Positions 1 to 5,908 of a stretch of 9,567 nucleotides of DNA are shown piece by piece. Both the position numbers and the translations under genes were made by a program. Each line of letters begins with the position of its first letter. The stretch's first letter is position 1. Under the pieces are notes generated by a model. That model did not search any database. It saw only the letters and a program-made list of their open reading frames with translations, and was not told the origin of the DNA. This DNA comes from DATNBT01 sp964579765 (GTDB taxonomy: Bacteria; Acidobacteriota; Vicinamibacteria; Vicinamibacterales; CAVVIG01): the NCBI GenBank assembly GCA_964579765.1, contig CAZOIK010000280.1, positions 1 through 9,567 on the forward strand. Direction: 5' to 3'.

Positions 1-336
1 GGGGCCGAGCGAGGCGTCGTCGTCGCGCACGCCGTTCTCGAACGGCAGGCGGCCGGTCATGATCGCGGCGTGCGAGGGCAGCGTCTGCGCGCTGTGCGCG
101 TACGCGTGCTCGAAGACGACGCCGTCGGCGGCCAGCGCGTCAATCGCCGGCGTCTTGACGGCGCGATAGCCGTACGCCGGCAGATGATCCGCGCGCAGCG
201 TGTCGATGGAGATGAGGATGACCGGACCCGGCACCGGCGCGGACGCCCGCGCGTAGCGCCAGCCGCCCACCGCGGCGAGCGCGGTGCCGAGCGCCGCGAT
301 CGCGAGGATGAAGATGTGACGGAGCGGACGCGACAC
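1..336 (-). CDS. Sulfatase-like hydrolase of the alkaline phosphatase superfamily (N-terminal part; continues beyond the left edge)
   Basis: The 112 visible residues are the N-terminal part of a sulfatase/alkaline-phosphatase-fold hydrolase. Residues 7-24 are a hydrophobic segment (signal anchor or signal peptide). They are followed by VILISIDTLRAD (39-50), whose Asp45 is the expected metal ligand, and then by QTLPSHAAIMTGRLP (84-98), the nucleophile loop. True sulfatases have Cys or Ser there (C/S-x-P-S-R), which is matured to formylglycine; here the residue is Thr85. That resembles the Thr nucleophile of phosphodiesterases and phosphoethanolamine transferases in the same superfamily, so sulfate-ester hydrolysis should not be assumed. 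The GTG start at 336 lies three bases after the stop of the TPR gene (340-342) with no Shine-Dalgarno sequence, so translation is probably coupled to that gene. No ATG occurs nearby in frame. The catalytic C-terminal part and the substrate cannot be judged. Confidence 0.85.
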   Translation of the reverse strand, partial: MSRPLRHIFILAIAALGTALAAVGGWRYARASAPVPGPVILISIDTLRADHLPAYGYRAVKTPAIDALAADGVVFEHAYAHSAQTLPSHAAIMTGRLPFENGVRDDDASLGP

Positions 337-339
337 GTT

Positions 340-1260
340 CTACTGCAGCTGCTGGATCGCCGTCCTGGCCTGCGCCGCGTCAGCCGACGACGGATCGACG
401 GCGACGACGCGCTGCATCAGCGCGGCGGCGTTCGCGCGATCGCCGCGCTGCATGGCCGCGAGGCCGAGCTTCAGCAGCGGCTTGCCCCAGTTGGGATCGA
501 CGGCCGAGGCCTTCTGATACCAGGCGACCGCCTCGTCCGCCTTGCCCCGAGCGGCTGCGACGTCGCCGAGGGCGTACAGGATTTCCTTGCTCGCCCCCGG
601 CGTCTGGGCGGCCGCGGTCAACGTGCGCTCAGCCGACGCGGGATCGCCCCGTTCGACGAACGTCTCTGCGAGGCCGATGCGTGCCTTGTCGCTCGACGCA
701 TCCGCCTTGAGCAGGTCGTTGTACACGGCCACCGCGTCGTCGTAGTCCTTCTTGTTCCGGTAGGCCGCGGCAATCTGCAGATCGAGCACCGTCAGCGCCG
801 GCGCCTTCGAGAGGATGCTCTTGTACGCGGCGATCGCCTGATCCCACTGCTTCGCGTTGAACTGCTGGTCGGCGTTCTTCAACTCGCTCTGCAGTTCTTT
901 CGCGCCGACGTTGCCGAGGACGCTGGGCGGAGGCTGCGGCGCGCGGTGGAGCGTGAACACCGGCGCGACCGGCGACGTGACGCGCACCTGGACGCGCGTC
1001 GCGTCCGCAAGGAAGCCCGGCGCCTGCGCGACGATCGACCACTCGCCGGATTTCAGGCCCAGCACGGCGAACCGGCCGTGCTCGTCGCTCGTCGCCGTAA
1101 AGCTGCGGGGAATCGCGTCCGGGTTCTCGAGCGAGAGCGTCGCCCCTTTGATCGGCTGACCGCTCTCGTCCTTGACGACGCCGACCACGCGGCTGCCCTG
1201 AGCGGCGGCCGCGCCGGCAGTCGTCGCGACGAGGCACAACGCCGCGAGGACATGTTTCAT
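340..1260 (-). CDS. Secreted CarboxypepD_reg-like / TPR protein
   Basis: This 306-residue protein begins with a signal peptide (MKHVLAALCLVATTAGAAAA, cleavage near residue 20). A carboxypeptidase-regulatory-like beta-sandwich follows at about 24-105, with VVGVVKDESGQPIKGA, a DEHGRFAV turn and a GFLADATRV strand. After a short Pro-rich linker (QPPPS, about 105-110), tandem TPR helices fill roughly 120-306, including DYDDAVAVYNDLLKAD, KADEAVAWYQKASAVDP and DRANAAALMQRVVAVDP. It is probably periplasmic and acts as a protein-interaction scaffold; no catalytic residues are visible. The frame is open as far as 1671, but ATG 1260 is chosen because it begins an ideal signal peptide and the upstream translation is Arg/Ala/Pro-rich shadow of the DUF420 gene. 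There is no Shine-Dalgarno sequence; a TATACT box sits only 7 bases upstream of the ATG. The sulfatase-like gene follows after 3 bases, so the two products may work together. Confidence 0.88.
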   Translation of the reverse strand: MKHVLAALCLVATTAGAAAAQGSRVVGVVKDESGQPIKGATLSLENPDAIPRSFTATSDEHGRFAVLGLKSGEWSIVAQAPGFLADATRVQVRVTSPVAPVFTLHRAPQPPPSVLGNVGAKELQSELKNADQQFNAKQWDQAIAAYKSILSKAPALTVLDLQIAAAYRNKKDYDDAVAVYNDLLKADASSDKARIGLAETFVERGDPASAERTLTAAAQTPGASKEILYALGDVAAARGKADEAVAWYQKASAVDPNWGKPLLKLGLAAMQRGDRANAAALMQRVVAVDPSSADAAQARTAIQQLQ

Positions 1261-1267
1261 GCGCGCC

Positions 1268-1273
1268 AGTATA
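1268..1273 (-). promoter_or_regulatory. Candidate -10 box for the CarboxypepD_reg/TPR gene
   Basis: On the minus strand TATACT (5 of 6 to TATAAT) lies 7 bases before the ATG at 1260. The gap is short enough that transcription would begin at or next to the start codon, giving a leaderless mRNA, which fits the absence of a Shine-Dalgarno sequence. No good -35 hexamer is seen at 16-18 bp (TCTGGT at 17 bp is poor), so an activator or non-standard sigma factor may be involved. Confidence 0.35.
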
Positions 1274-1281
1274 TCGAACGA

Positions 1282-1315
1282 AGGGCACATACCAGAGGGC
1301 AAAGGACGCAGGGCA
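1282..1315. repeat. Three AGGGCA direct repeats with 14-bp spacing (possible operator)
   Basis: AGGGCA begins at 1282, 1296 and 1310, giving three exact copies with an exact 14-bp period (TGCCCT on the coding strand of the neighbouring genes). They occupy the 62-bp gap between the DUF420 stop and the TPR gene start, just upstream of the TATACT box, with the middle copy at the expected -35 position. Regularly spaced short repeats in a promoter suggest an iteron-like regulator site. The sequences between the repeats are not conserved, so chance in GC-rich DNA remains possible. Confidence 0.35.
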
Positions 1316-1322
1316 GCGATTC

Positions 1323-1748
1323 CTACAGCAGCCACGTCGGCTGATAGAGCAGCACGTACACCAGAACGCCCGTGATCGACACGTACAGCCAGATCGGCAG
1401 GGTCCAGCGCGCGATCGCGCGGTGCCGGTCGAATCGCGCCTTGAGGCCGCGCGACAGCGTGACGATGGCGAGCGGGAGGACAGCGGCCGCGAGCGTCACG
1501 TGGCTGATGAGGATGCCGAAGTAGATCGGCCGGACGACACCCTGGCGCGTGAACCGCACCGATCCGACCTGCGCGTGATAGACGAGGTAGCAGACGAGAA
1601 ATAAGGACGAGGTGGCGAACGCGGCGATCATCACGCGGCGGTGCGCGTCGATCCGTCGCTGGCGGATGCACACGTAGGCGACGATCAGCAGCACACCGGC
1701 AATCGCGTTGAGCGTCGCGTTGACGGCGGGCAGATCGTGAACGGTCAT
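1323..1748 (-). CDS. DUF420 family membrane protein (YozB-like), associated with cytochrome oxidase biogenesis
   Basis: This 141-residue protein is made of about four hydrophobic helices (near 10-28, 40-57, 74-97 and 114-135) and is recognised as DUF420. The pattern includes RRIDAHRRVMI, LVCYLVYHAQVG, IYFGILISHVTLA and WTLPIWLYVSITGVLVYVLLY. Four histidines lie at or near membrane boundaries (H36, H58, H83, H109), as is usual for the family; they could bind heme or a metal, but the biochemical function of DUF420 is not established to my knowledge. The ATG at 1748 overlaps the TGA of ctaB in an ATGA, so the protein is translationally coupled to heme O synthase. Family members commonly sit among cytochrome oxidase assembly genes, and a role in heme A or oxidase maturation is inferred from this. 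Confidence 0.85.
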   Translation of the reverse strand: MTVHDLPAVNATLNAIAGVLLIVAYVCIRQRRIDAHRRVMIAAFATSSLFLVCYLVYHAQVGSVRFTRQGVVRPIYFGILISHVTLAAAVLPLAIVTLSRGLKARFDRHRAIARWTLPIWLYVSITGVLVYVLLYQPTWLL

Positions 1749-2635
1749 CGCTTCGCGGCGATCATGGCGATCCAGACGAGCGGCAGGTACATCAGCGACG
1801 CGAAGAACAGGCGCCGCGCTGCCGCCTCGCTGTGCGTCCGCGCGAACGCGATCGAGAGCACGAGCATCATGACGCCGAGCGGAATCGCCGCGACGGCGTA
1901 GGCCACGCTTGCCACCCCGACCACGGTCGGCATCACGCTGACGGGCAGGAGCAGCGCCGAGTAGAGCACCGCCTGGCGCGCCGCGCGCGTCCCGGTGGCG
2001 TCGATGACGGGCAGCATCGGGAAGCCCGCCGCGCCGTAGTCGTCGCGGTACATCCACGCAATCGCCATGAAGTGCGGGATCTGCCACAGGAAGACGATCA
2101 GGAACAGCGAGAGGCCGCCGAGCGCGCCGCCGTGCGAGGCCGTCCAGCCGATGAGCGGCGGCAGCGCGCCTGGCACCGCGCCGACGAGCGTCGCGGCCGG
2201 CGATCGCCGCTTCATCGGCGTGTAGACGACGAGGTAGACAACGAGGGTCGCCAGCGCGAGCAGCGACGCGAGCCAGCCCGCGAAGACCGCCAGCAGGACG
2301 ATGCCGGCGGCCGACAGGAAGAGGCCGAACAGGCGCGCGTCCCCGGGGGCGATCCGGCCGTCGGGCAGCGGGCGCATCCGCGTCCGCCGCATCAGCGCGT
2401 CGGTGTCGCGCTCGTACAGCTGGTTGAGCGCCGCGGCGCCGCCGGCGACGAGCGCCGTCCCCGCGACGGCGGCCACGAGCAGCGCCGGGCTGATCGGCCC
2501 GGCCGCGCCGAGGTAGTAGCCGGCCGCGCTCGTCGCGACCACGAGCACGTTCAGGCGCGGCTTCGTCAGCGCGACGTAGTCGGCGACGGTGCGCAGCGAG
2601 TAGGCGTGCGGCGCGGAGACGGCGGCGTCCTTCAT
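1745..2635 (-). CDS. ctaB: Protoheme IX farnesyltransferase (heme O synthase)
   Basis: This UbiA-family membrane prenyltransferase transfers a farnesyl group to heme B to make heme O, the first step toward heme A of aa3 oxidases. The 296 residues match the usual family length and give 7-9 membrane helices. The first prenyl-diphosphate/Mg site is N71-x3-E75-x3-D79 within NQLYERDTDALMRRTRMRP. YTPMKRRS (138-145) is the conserved family loop. The second Asp-rich site is YRDDY (196-200) followed by FPMLPVID, preceded by FLWQIPHFMAIAW. The longer open frame upstream (to 2971) is the shadow of ctaA; ATG 2635 is chosen because it forms an ATGA overlap with the ctaA stop and gives the normal N-terminus before the VALTKPRL motif. 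Its own stop overlaps the start of the DUF420 gene in the same way. The alternative name is cyoE; ctaB is used because ctaA lies next to it. Confidence 0.97.
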   Translation of the reverse strand: MKDAAVSAPHAYSLRTVADYVALTKPRLNVLVVATSAAGYYLGAAGPISPALLVAAVAGTALVAGGAAALNQLYERDTDALMRRTRMRPLPDGRIAPGDARLFGLFLSAAGIVLLAVFAGWLASLLALATLVVYLVVYTPMKRRSPAATLVGAVPGALPPLIGWTASHGGALGGLSLFLIVFLWQIPHFMAIAWMYRDDYGAAGFPMLPVIDATGTRAARQAVLYSALLLPVSVMPTVVGVASVAYAVAAIPLGVMMLVLSIAFARTHSEAAARRLFFASLMYLPLVWIAMIAAKR

Positions 2636-3564
2636 GCGGCGGCGCCGGTCTTTCTGGCGGGCGCGGGCATCGCGAACGACGCGCGCCACGTCCGCAGCGT
2701 CAGCACCAGCGACGTCGTCAGCACCAGCGCGCCGCAGACGACGTGGAGGCTGTTGACCCAGACGTCGCGGCGGGTCAGCACCGTCAACGCGCCGAGCGTG
2801 ATCTGCACGAGGACGAGCGCGATGAGCAGAGCCGCCGGACGCCGCAGCTCGCCGGCGTTCGTGCGCCGGAACACGGCGCTCGCCGTCGTCACGACCGCAA
2901 TCGCGACGCACAGCGCGCCGACGCGGTGCGCGAAATGAATCGCGATCTTCGCGTCCCAGTGCGTCGGCCACAGATGGCCGAACATCAGCGGGAAATCGGG
3001 AATCGCCAGCCCCGCGCCGGTGTGCCGCATCGTCGCGCCGATGAGGATCTGGCAGTAGATGAGGACCGTCGTGAACGTCGCGAACCGGCGCAGGCGGTGG
3101 TCGTCAAGCAGGTGGCCGCCGTAGCCCTCGATCCAGCGCGGCGACGTGAAGAGCGCAATCGAGACCGTCAGGCAGAAGAAGATCTCGGCGAGGCCGGCGT
3201 GCGCCGTGGAGATGGGCGCCGGCAGGAAGAACATCACGGTGAGGCCGCCGAGCACGCCCTGCGCGACGACCGCGCCGAGCGCCGTCACGCCGAGCCACTT
3301 CATCCAGCGTCGCGGCTCGGCGACCCAGACCCACGCGGCGAGGACGATTGTCAGGAACCCGACGCTGCTCGCGATCAGCCGGTGGCCGTGTTCGTAGAGG
3401 ATGCCGCCGACCCACTTCGACGGCGGGAACGTGAACATGTTCCAGCCGTACGTGGTCGGCCAGTCGGGGACCGACAGGCCCGAGCCGGTGCTGGTGACGA
3501 GGCTGCCGGCGAGGACGAGGAGGACCGTGCAGCCGGCGACGAATTTTGCGAAGCGGTGGAGCAT
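2632..3564 (-). CDS. ctaA: Heme A synthase (CtaA/Cox15 family)
   Basis: This 310-residue, eight-helix membrane monooxygenase converts heme O to heme A by oxidising the C8 methyl group. Residue pattern and spacing match the family: E58-H-G-H61-R after loop 1, H122 in STAHAG, H213 in HFAHRVG and H274 in SLHVVCGA. These correspond to the two bis-His heme sites and to the essential Glu three residues before the first His. Two internally homologous halves are visible, with TGSGLSVPDWP (26-36) mirrored by TGAGLAIPDFP (182-192). The extracellular loop-1 cysteine pair of Bacillus CtaA is absent, so this is a Cys-less, Cox15-like variant. The start at 3564 has no close Shine-Dalgarno sequence; a strong GC hairpin lies just upstream. 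The stop overlaps the ctaB start (ATGA at 2635-2632), so the two heme enzymes are cotranslated. Confidence 0.96.
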   Translation of the reverse strand: MLHRFAKFVAGCTVLLVLAGSLVTSTGSGLSVPDWPTTYGWNMFTFPPSKWVGGILYEHGHRLIASSVGFLTIVLAAWVWVAEPRRWMKWLGVTALGAVVAQGVLGGLTVMFFLPAPISTAHAGLAEIFFCLTVSIALFTSPRWIEGYGGHLLDDHRLRRFATFTTVLIYCQILIGATMRHTGAGLAIPDFPLMFGHLWPTHWDAKIAIHFAHRVGALCVAIAVVTTASAVFRRTNAGELRRPAALLIALVLVQITLGALTVLTRRDVWVNSLHVVCGALVLTTSLVLTLRTWRASFAMPAPARKTGAAA

Positions 3565-3568
3565 GACT

Positions 3569-3595
3569 GAGGGGCCGGCGCCCGCCGGCCCCCTC
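3569..3595. promoter_or_regulatory. GC-rich hairpin between the lipoprotein gene and ctaA
   Basis: GGGGCCGGC (3571-3579) and GCCGGCCCC (3584-3592) form a perfect 9-bp stem with a 4-base loop. Adding the flanking GAG and CTC, with one bulged C, extends it to 11 bp. In the minus-strand transcript it ends four bases before the ctaA ATG and contains the only purine-rich stretch (GAGGGGG) that could act as a ribosome-binding site. No U-tract follows, so it is not a standard intrinsic terminator. It could lower ctaA translation relative to the lipoprotein, or act as a processing or stability element. Confidence 0.45.
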
Positions 3596-3609
3596 GGAAC
3601 GTGAGAGAA

Positions 3610-4413
3610 CTAGTCGGTTGCCGTTGCGGGTGCCTTGAACGTGAAGTTGGCGTCCTTGGTTTCCTTCGCGCCGATGGTGACCTGCGCGGTCTGCGTGCCG
3701 CCCTTCTCGTGCCACGCTTCGATCGTGTAGGTGCCCGGGGGCACGCCCTTGAGCGAGAACTTACCATCCGGTCCGGTGACGGCGAAATAGGGGTTGTCCA
3801 CCACGCCGACGTACGCGTTCATCCAGCCGTGCACGTCGCACTTGAACGGCACCATGACTTCCGGCGTCATGAACATGTGCATCGTCTTCATGCCCTGAAT
3901 CGGCTGGCCGGTGTTGAACTCGGCGTTGTTCTTCGGCAGCGCGTGGATGTTGTGCAGCGTCGGATCGCTGTTGACGATGTCGAGCTCCTGGCCGACGCGG
4001 ATGCCGAACACGTGCGGATGATAGCGGCAGCCCATCTGGTTGATCTCGACCGGGCCGGACGGCGCGTCGTAGGAGTAGTTGCCGAGGCCGGACTGGATGT
4101 ACACGAAGACGTTGGCGAGCTTGCCGTCGGCGACCTCCCACGTTTCCTGCGTCTGCGGCGTCGCGTTTTCCTTGACGCACACCGGATCGGCGTTCATCTT
4201 GATCGGCTCGTTCTTCGGCGCCACGCCGTCGAAGGAGACGACGCCCTCGATGTTGCCCGCCGTCGCCGCGTCGACCTTCGGGCCGCCGCCGACTGCCGCC
4301 GCGGCCGGGCCGCCCGTATCCGAGTCCAGATCGTCTTTCTTGCCGCCGCACGCCGCGACCGACACCGCGAGCGCCACAGCCAGCGCCCCTGCCCACAAAT
4401 TCCTTAAACGCAT
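3610..4413 (-). CDS. Copper-site (plastocyanin-like) lipoprotein with a C-terminal CarboxypepD_reg-like fold
   Basis: This 267-residue exported lipoprotein has a lipobox VAAC with Cys22 as the lipidation site, then a Gly/Ala/Asp-rich flexible linker (23-53). A beta-sandwich begins at NIEGVVSFDG (54-63). The core resembles a cupredoxin: H154 and H157 in TLHNIHALPKN, then F190-K-C192-D-V-H195-G-W-M198. The order His, Cys-x2-His-x2-Met resembles a blue-copper ligand set. A Met-rich stretch (M175, M178, M180, M182, M187, with H179) lies just before the Cys. C79 and C129 could form a disulfide. The C-terminal part (TGPDGKFSLKGVPPGTYTIEAWHEKGG) is a carboxypeptidase-regulatory-like repeat. ATG 4413 is preferred to ATG 4443 because AGGAG lies 6 bases upstream and the basic N-terminus MRLRN begins a normal signal peptide. 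It lies directly upstream of ctaA; a role in copper or electron delivery to the oxidase is inferred, not shown. Confidence 0.85.
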   Translation of the reverse strand: MRLRNLWAGALAVALAVSVAACGGKKDDLDSDTGGPAAAAVGGGPKVDAATAGNIEGVVSFDGVAPKNEPIKMNADPVCVKENATPQTQETWEVADGKLANVFVYIQSGLGNYSYDAPSGPVEINQMGCRYHPHVFGIRVGQELDIVNSDPTLHNIHALPKNNAEFNTGQPIQGMKTMHMFMTPEVMVPFKCDVHGWMNAYVGVVDNPYFAVTGPDGKFSLKGVPPGTYTIEAWHEKGGTQTAQVTIGAKETKDANFTFKAPATATD

Positions 4414-4419
4414 CGATTT

Positions 4420-4424
4420 CTCCT
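4420..4424 (-). promoter_or_regulatory. Shine-Dalgarno sequence deciding the lipoprotein start
   Basis: AGGAG on the minus strand lies 6 bases before ATG 4413. It is the clearest ribosome-binding site of the minus-strand block and selects this ATG over the in-frame ATGs at 4443 and 4440. A TATGAT box at 4444-4439 could be a -10 element for a promoter internal to the operon, although no -35 is evident. Confidence 0.7.
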
Positions 4425-4444
4425 GAGTGAAATAATCCATCATA

Positions 4445-4470
4445 CCTTATCGGCTCGCCTTATCGGCTCG
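4445..4470. repeat. Perfect 13-bp tandem duplication over the stop codon of the M23 gene
   Basis: CCTTATCGGCTCG occurs at 4445-4457 and again immediately at 4458-4470. On the coding strand each copy reads CGAGCCGATAAGG, so the first copy encodes the last residues and the TAA stop, and the second lies in the 3' untranslated spacer. This looks like a recent small slippage duplication; it leaves the protein unchanged because the stop comes first. Confidence 0.9.
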
Positions 4471-5827
4471 CGGCCTGCGCGCCGGCCTCGTTCAGTTTTC
4501 GCGTCACACGATCCTCGATCCAGTGCCGATCCCACCACTCGACCGGGTTCACCATGCGGCCGTCCACGAGCATCGTGAAATGGAGATGGTCGCCGCCGGC
4601 CATGCCCGTCATCCCGCTGCGGCCGATGGTCTGGCCGCGGGCCACGGTGTCGCCGACCTTCACGTCGAACGACGACAGGTGGCCGTACAGCGACTGCACG
4701 CCCATGCCGTGGTCGATGATGACGCAGTTGCCGTAGATGCCGAGCCAGCTCGCGTTGAGCACCGTGCCCCCGTTGGCGGCGACGACCGGGACGTGGCTCG
4801 TCACGGCGAGGTCGAAGCCGAGATGGACCTGGTGATCGACGTCCTTCCCCTTATAAAGGTATGTGCGGTGATCGGCGAACGCCGCTTCGACCTTCGAGTT
4901 GCCGAGCTGCACGAAGGGGCCGTCCCACAACCGCTTCGCCGACGTCTGGCGCGCGAGCGCTTCGATCTTCTGCGCGTTCAGGACGCGGAGCTCGCTGTTC
5001 TCCTTGACGAAGTCTTCGATCATCGCCGGGCCGGGCGAGGGCGGCGTGCTCAGCTTCAGCTCGGGTGAATGCTCGGCGATTTCCGGCACGACGCGGTCGA
5101 TGAACTTGTCGTCGAGATCGATCGTGCTCTTCTTCTGCGGCTTCTCGAACACGTTGTCGATGAAGGTCGCGGTCGCTTCGTTCTTCGCCTCGTCCCGCGC
5201 GAAGGCGACGATGCGCGCGTTGAGCGGCTGATCCCAGAGCAGCGCGAAGAACGCCGCCTTCACGGCCGGGTCGGGGCCGATGGGGAAGCCCGGGTACTCG
5301 ACGTCGCCGACGCGCACGCCCGACGCGACGTCGGGCGGCGTCGCGCGGTAGACGACGAATTCGGATCCGCCGTGGTTGACGTAGTGGTGCGTCGAGAGGA
5401 CCGCAATGCGCGGCGGCTCGAGCCGCACCTGCACGTCCTTCGTCGCCGTCGTCGCGAGCGTTCGCAGGTTGAGGAACGATTTCCGCGTCGCCGTCACGGT
5501 GATCTTCGCGGTGCCGGCCTTGAGCGCCGGGACGCTCTGCTTGCCGAACGGGCGTGAGATGCGCACCGTGTTGGGGCCGCTCTGCACGAGCTGACCGCTC
5601 TCGAGCGGCAGCGGCGTCGTCTGGCCGTTCTGCTCGACTGCGAGCGTGACGTCTTTCAGCGTCGCGCCCGGCGTTTCGGCGGTCACCGTCAGCGTCCCGG
5701 TCTGGCCGACGACGCGATCGGGCTGGTCGATGGTGACGAGCGGGGCCGTTTCGCGGCTGGAGACGTAGAAGACGGCTCCGGCGGCGATGACGAGGAGCAG
5801 GACGAGAAAGCCAAGAAAGCGCGCCAT
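4460..5827 (-). CDS. Membrane-anchored M23 (LytM-type) zinc metallopeptidase
   Basis: This 455-residue protein has an N-terminal membrane anchor (residues 4-22), a long beta-rich and mixed region (about 30-320) that I do not recognise, and a C-terminal peptidase M23 domain (about 330-432). The catalytic set is complete: H335-L-G-F-D339 (HxxxD), H383 in SLYGHLSS, and H414-L-H416 in GGDHLHF. Zinc should bind H335, D339 and H416. Such enzymes cut peptide cross-links in peptidoglycan, and the intact site argues for an active hydrolase rather than an EnvC/NlpD-type activator. A stretch near 275-300 (ENSELRVLNAQKIEALARQ) is helical and might form a short coiled coil. The ATG at 5827 has no Shine-Dalgarno sequence. 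It is the first gene of the minus-strand block and lies 81 bp from the divergent tRNA-Glu gene; the lipoprotein follows after 46 bp. A functional link to the oxidase genes is not evident. Confidence 0.93.
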   Translation of the reverse strand: MARFLGFLVLLLVIAAGAVFYVSSRETAPLVTIDQPDRVVGQTGTLTVTAETPGATLKDVTLAVEQNGQTTPLPLESGQLVQSGPNTVRISRPFGKQSVPALKAGTAKITVTATRKSFLNLRTLATTATKDVQVRLEPPRIAVLSTHHYVNHGGSEFVVYRATPPDVASGVRVGDVEYPGFPIGPDPAVKAAFFALLWDQPLNARIVAFARDEAKNEATATFIDNVFEKPQKKSTIDLDDKFIDRVVPEIAEHSPELKLSTPPSPGPAMIEDFVKENSELRVLNAQKIEALARQTSAKRLWDGPFVQLGNSKVEAAFADHRTYLYKGKDVDHQVHLGFDLAVTSHVPVVAANGGTVLNASWLGIYGNCVIIDHGMGVQSLYGHLSSFDVKVGDTVARGQTIGRSGMTGMAGGDHLHFTMLVDGRMVNPVEWWDRHWIEDRVTRKLNEAGAQAASR

Positions 5828-5834
5828 ATGGAAA

Positions 5835-5864
5835 TTGAATCACAAAGCGCACGTAAGCTAAAAT
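5835..5864 (+). promoter_or_regulatory. Putative promoter of the tRNA-Glu gene
   Basis: TTGAAT (5835-5840) and TAAAAT (5859-5864) are separated by 18 bp, a sigma-70-like pair with 4 of 6 and 5 of 6 matches. Transcription from here would start near 5871 and give a 5' leader of roughly 38 bases before the mature tRNA, removed by RNase P. The -35 lies within 15 bases of the M23 start codon, so the divergent transcripts must share this 81-bp spacer. Confidence 0.5.
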
Positions 5865-5872
5865 TCTCTGTT

Positions 5873-5907
5873 CCTGCCGGTCGCAGGTTTCGACAGTGTC
5901 GCGACAG
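5873..5907. repeat. Short inverted and direct repeats in the tRNA leader
   Basis: CCTGC (5873-5877) and GCAGG (5883-5887) can form a small hairpin. Next comes CGACA-G-TGTCG (5891-5901), which overlaps the palindrome TGTCGCGACA (5897-5906). CGACAG therefore occurs twice (5891-5896 and 5902-5907) around its own inverted copy, ending one base before the mature tRNA 5' end. Possible roles are leader folding for RNase P, or a protein site. Confidence 0.4.
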
Positions 5908-5908
5908 G

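Noticed and set aside
70..1344. A 424-codon open frame on the plus strand
   Set aside because: Arg-rich low-complexity translation that spans two well-supported minus-strand genes (sulfatase-like and TPR); a high-GC shadow.
1261..1671. Extension of the CarboxypepD_reg/TPR protein upstream to 1671
   Set aside because: The extra 137 residues overlap the DUF420 gene and read as Arg/Pro/Ala shadow, while ATG 1260 starts a perfect signal peptide.
1832..2938. A 368-codon open frame on the plus strand, and similar ones at 2743-3570, 3601-4407 and 6524-7738
   Set aside because: All are Arg/Asp/Val-rich antisense shadows of ctaB, ctaA, the lipoprotein and the TPR gene.
3569..3595. Intrinsic terminator before ctaA
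   Set aside because: The stem is strong but no run of T follows on either strand, and ctaA begins within a few bases; listed instead as a regulatory hairpin.
4414..4443. Start of the lipoprotein at ATG 4443 instead of 4413
   Set aside because: It would put MMDYFTQEKS ahead of the basic signal-peptide start and cover the AGGAG ribosome-binding site.
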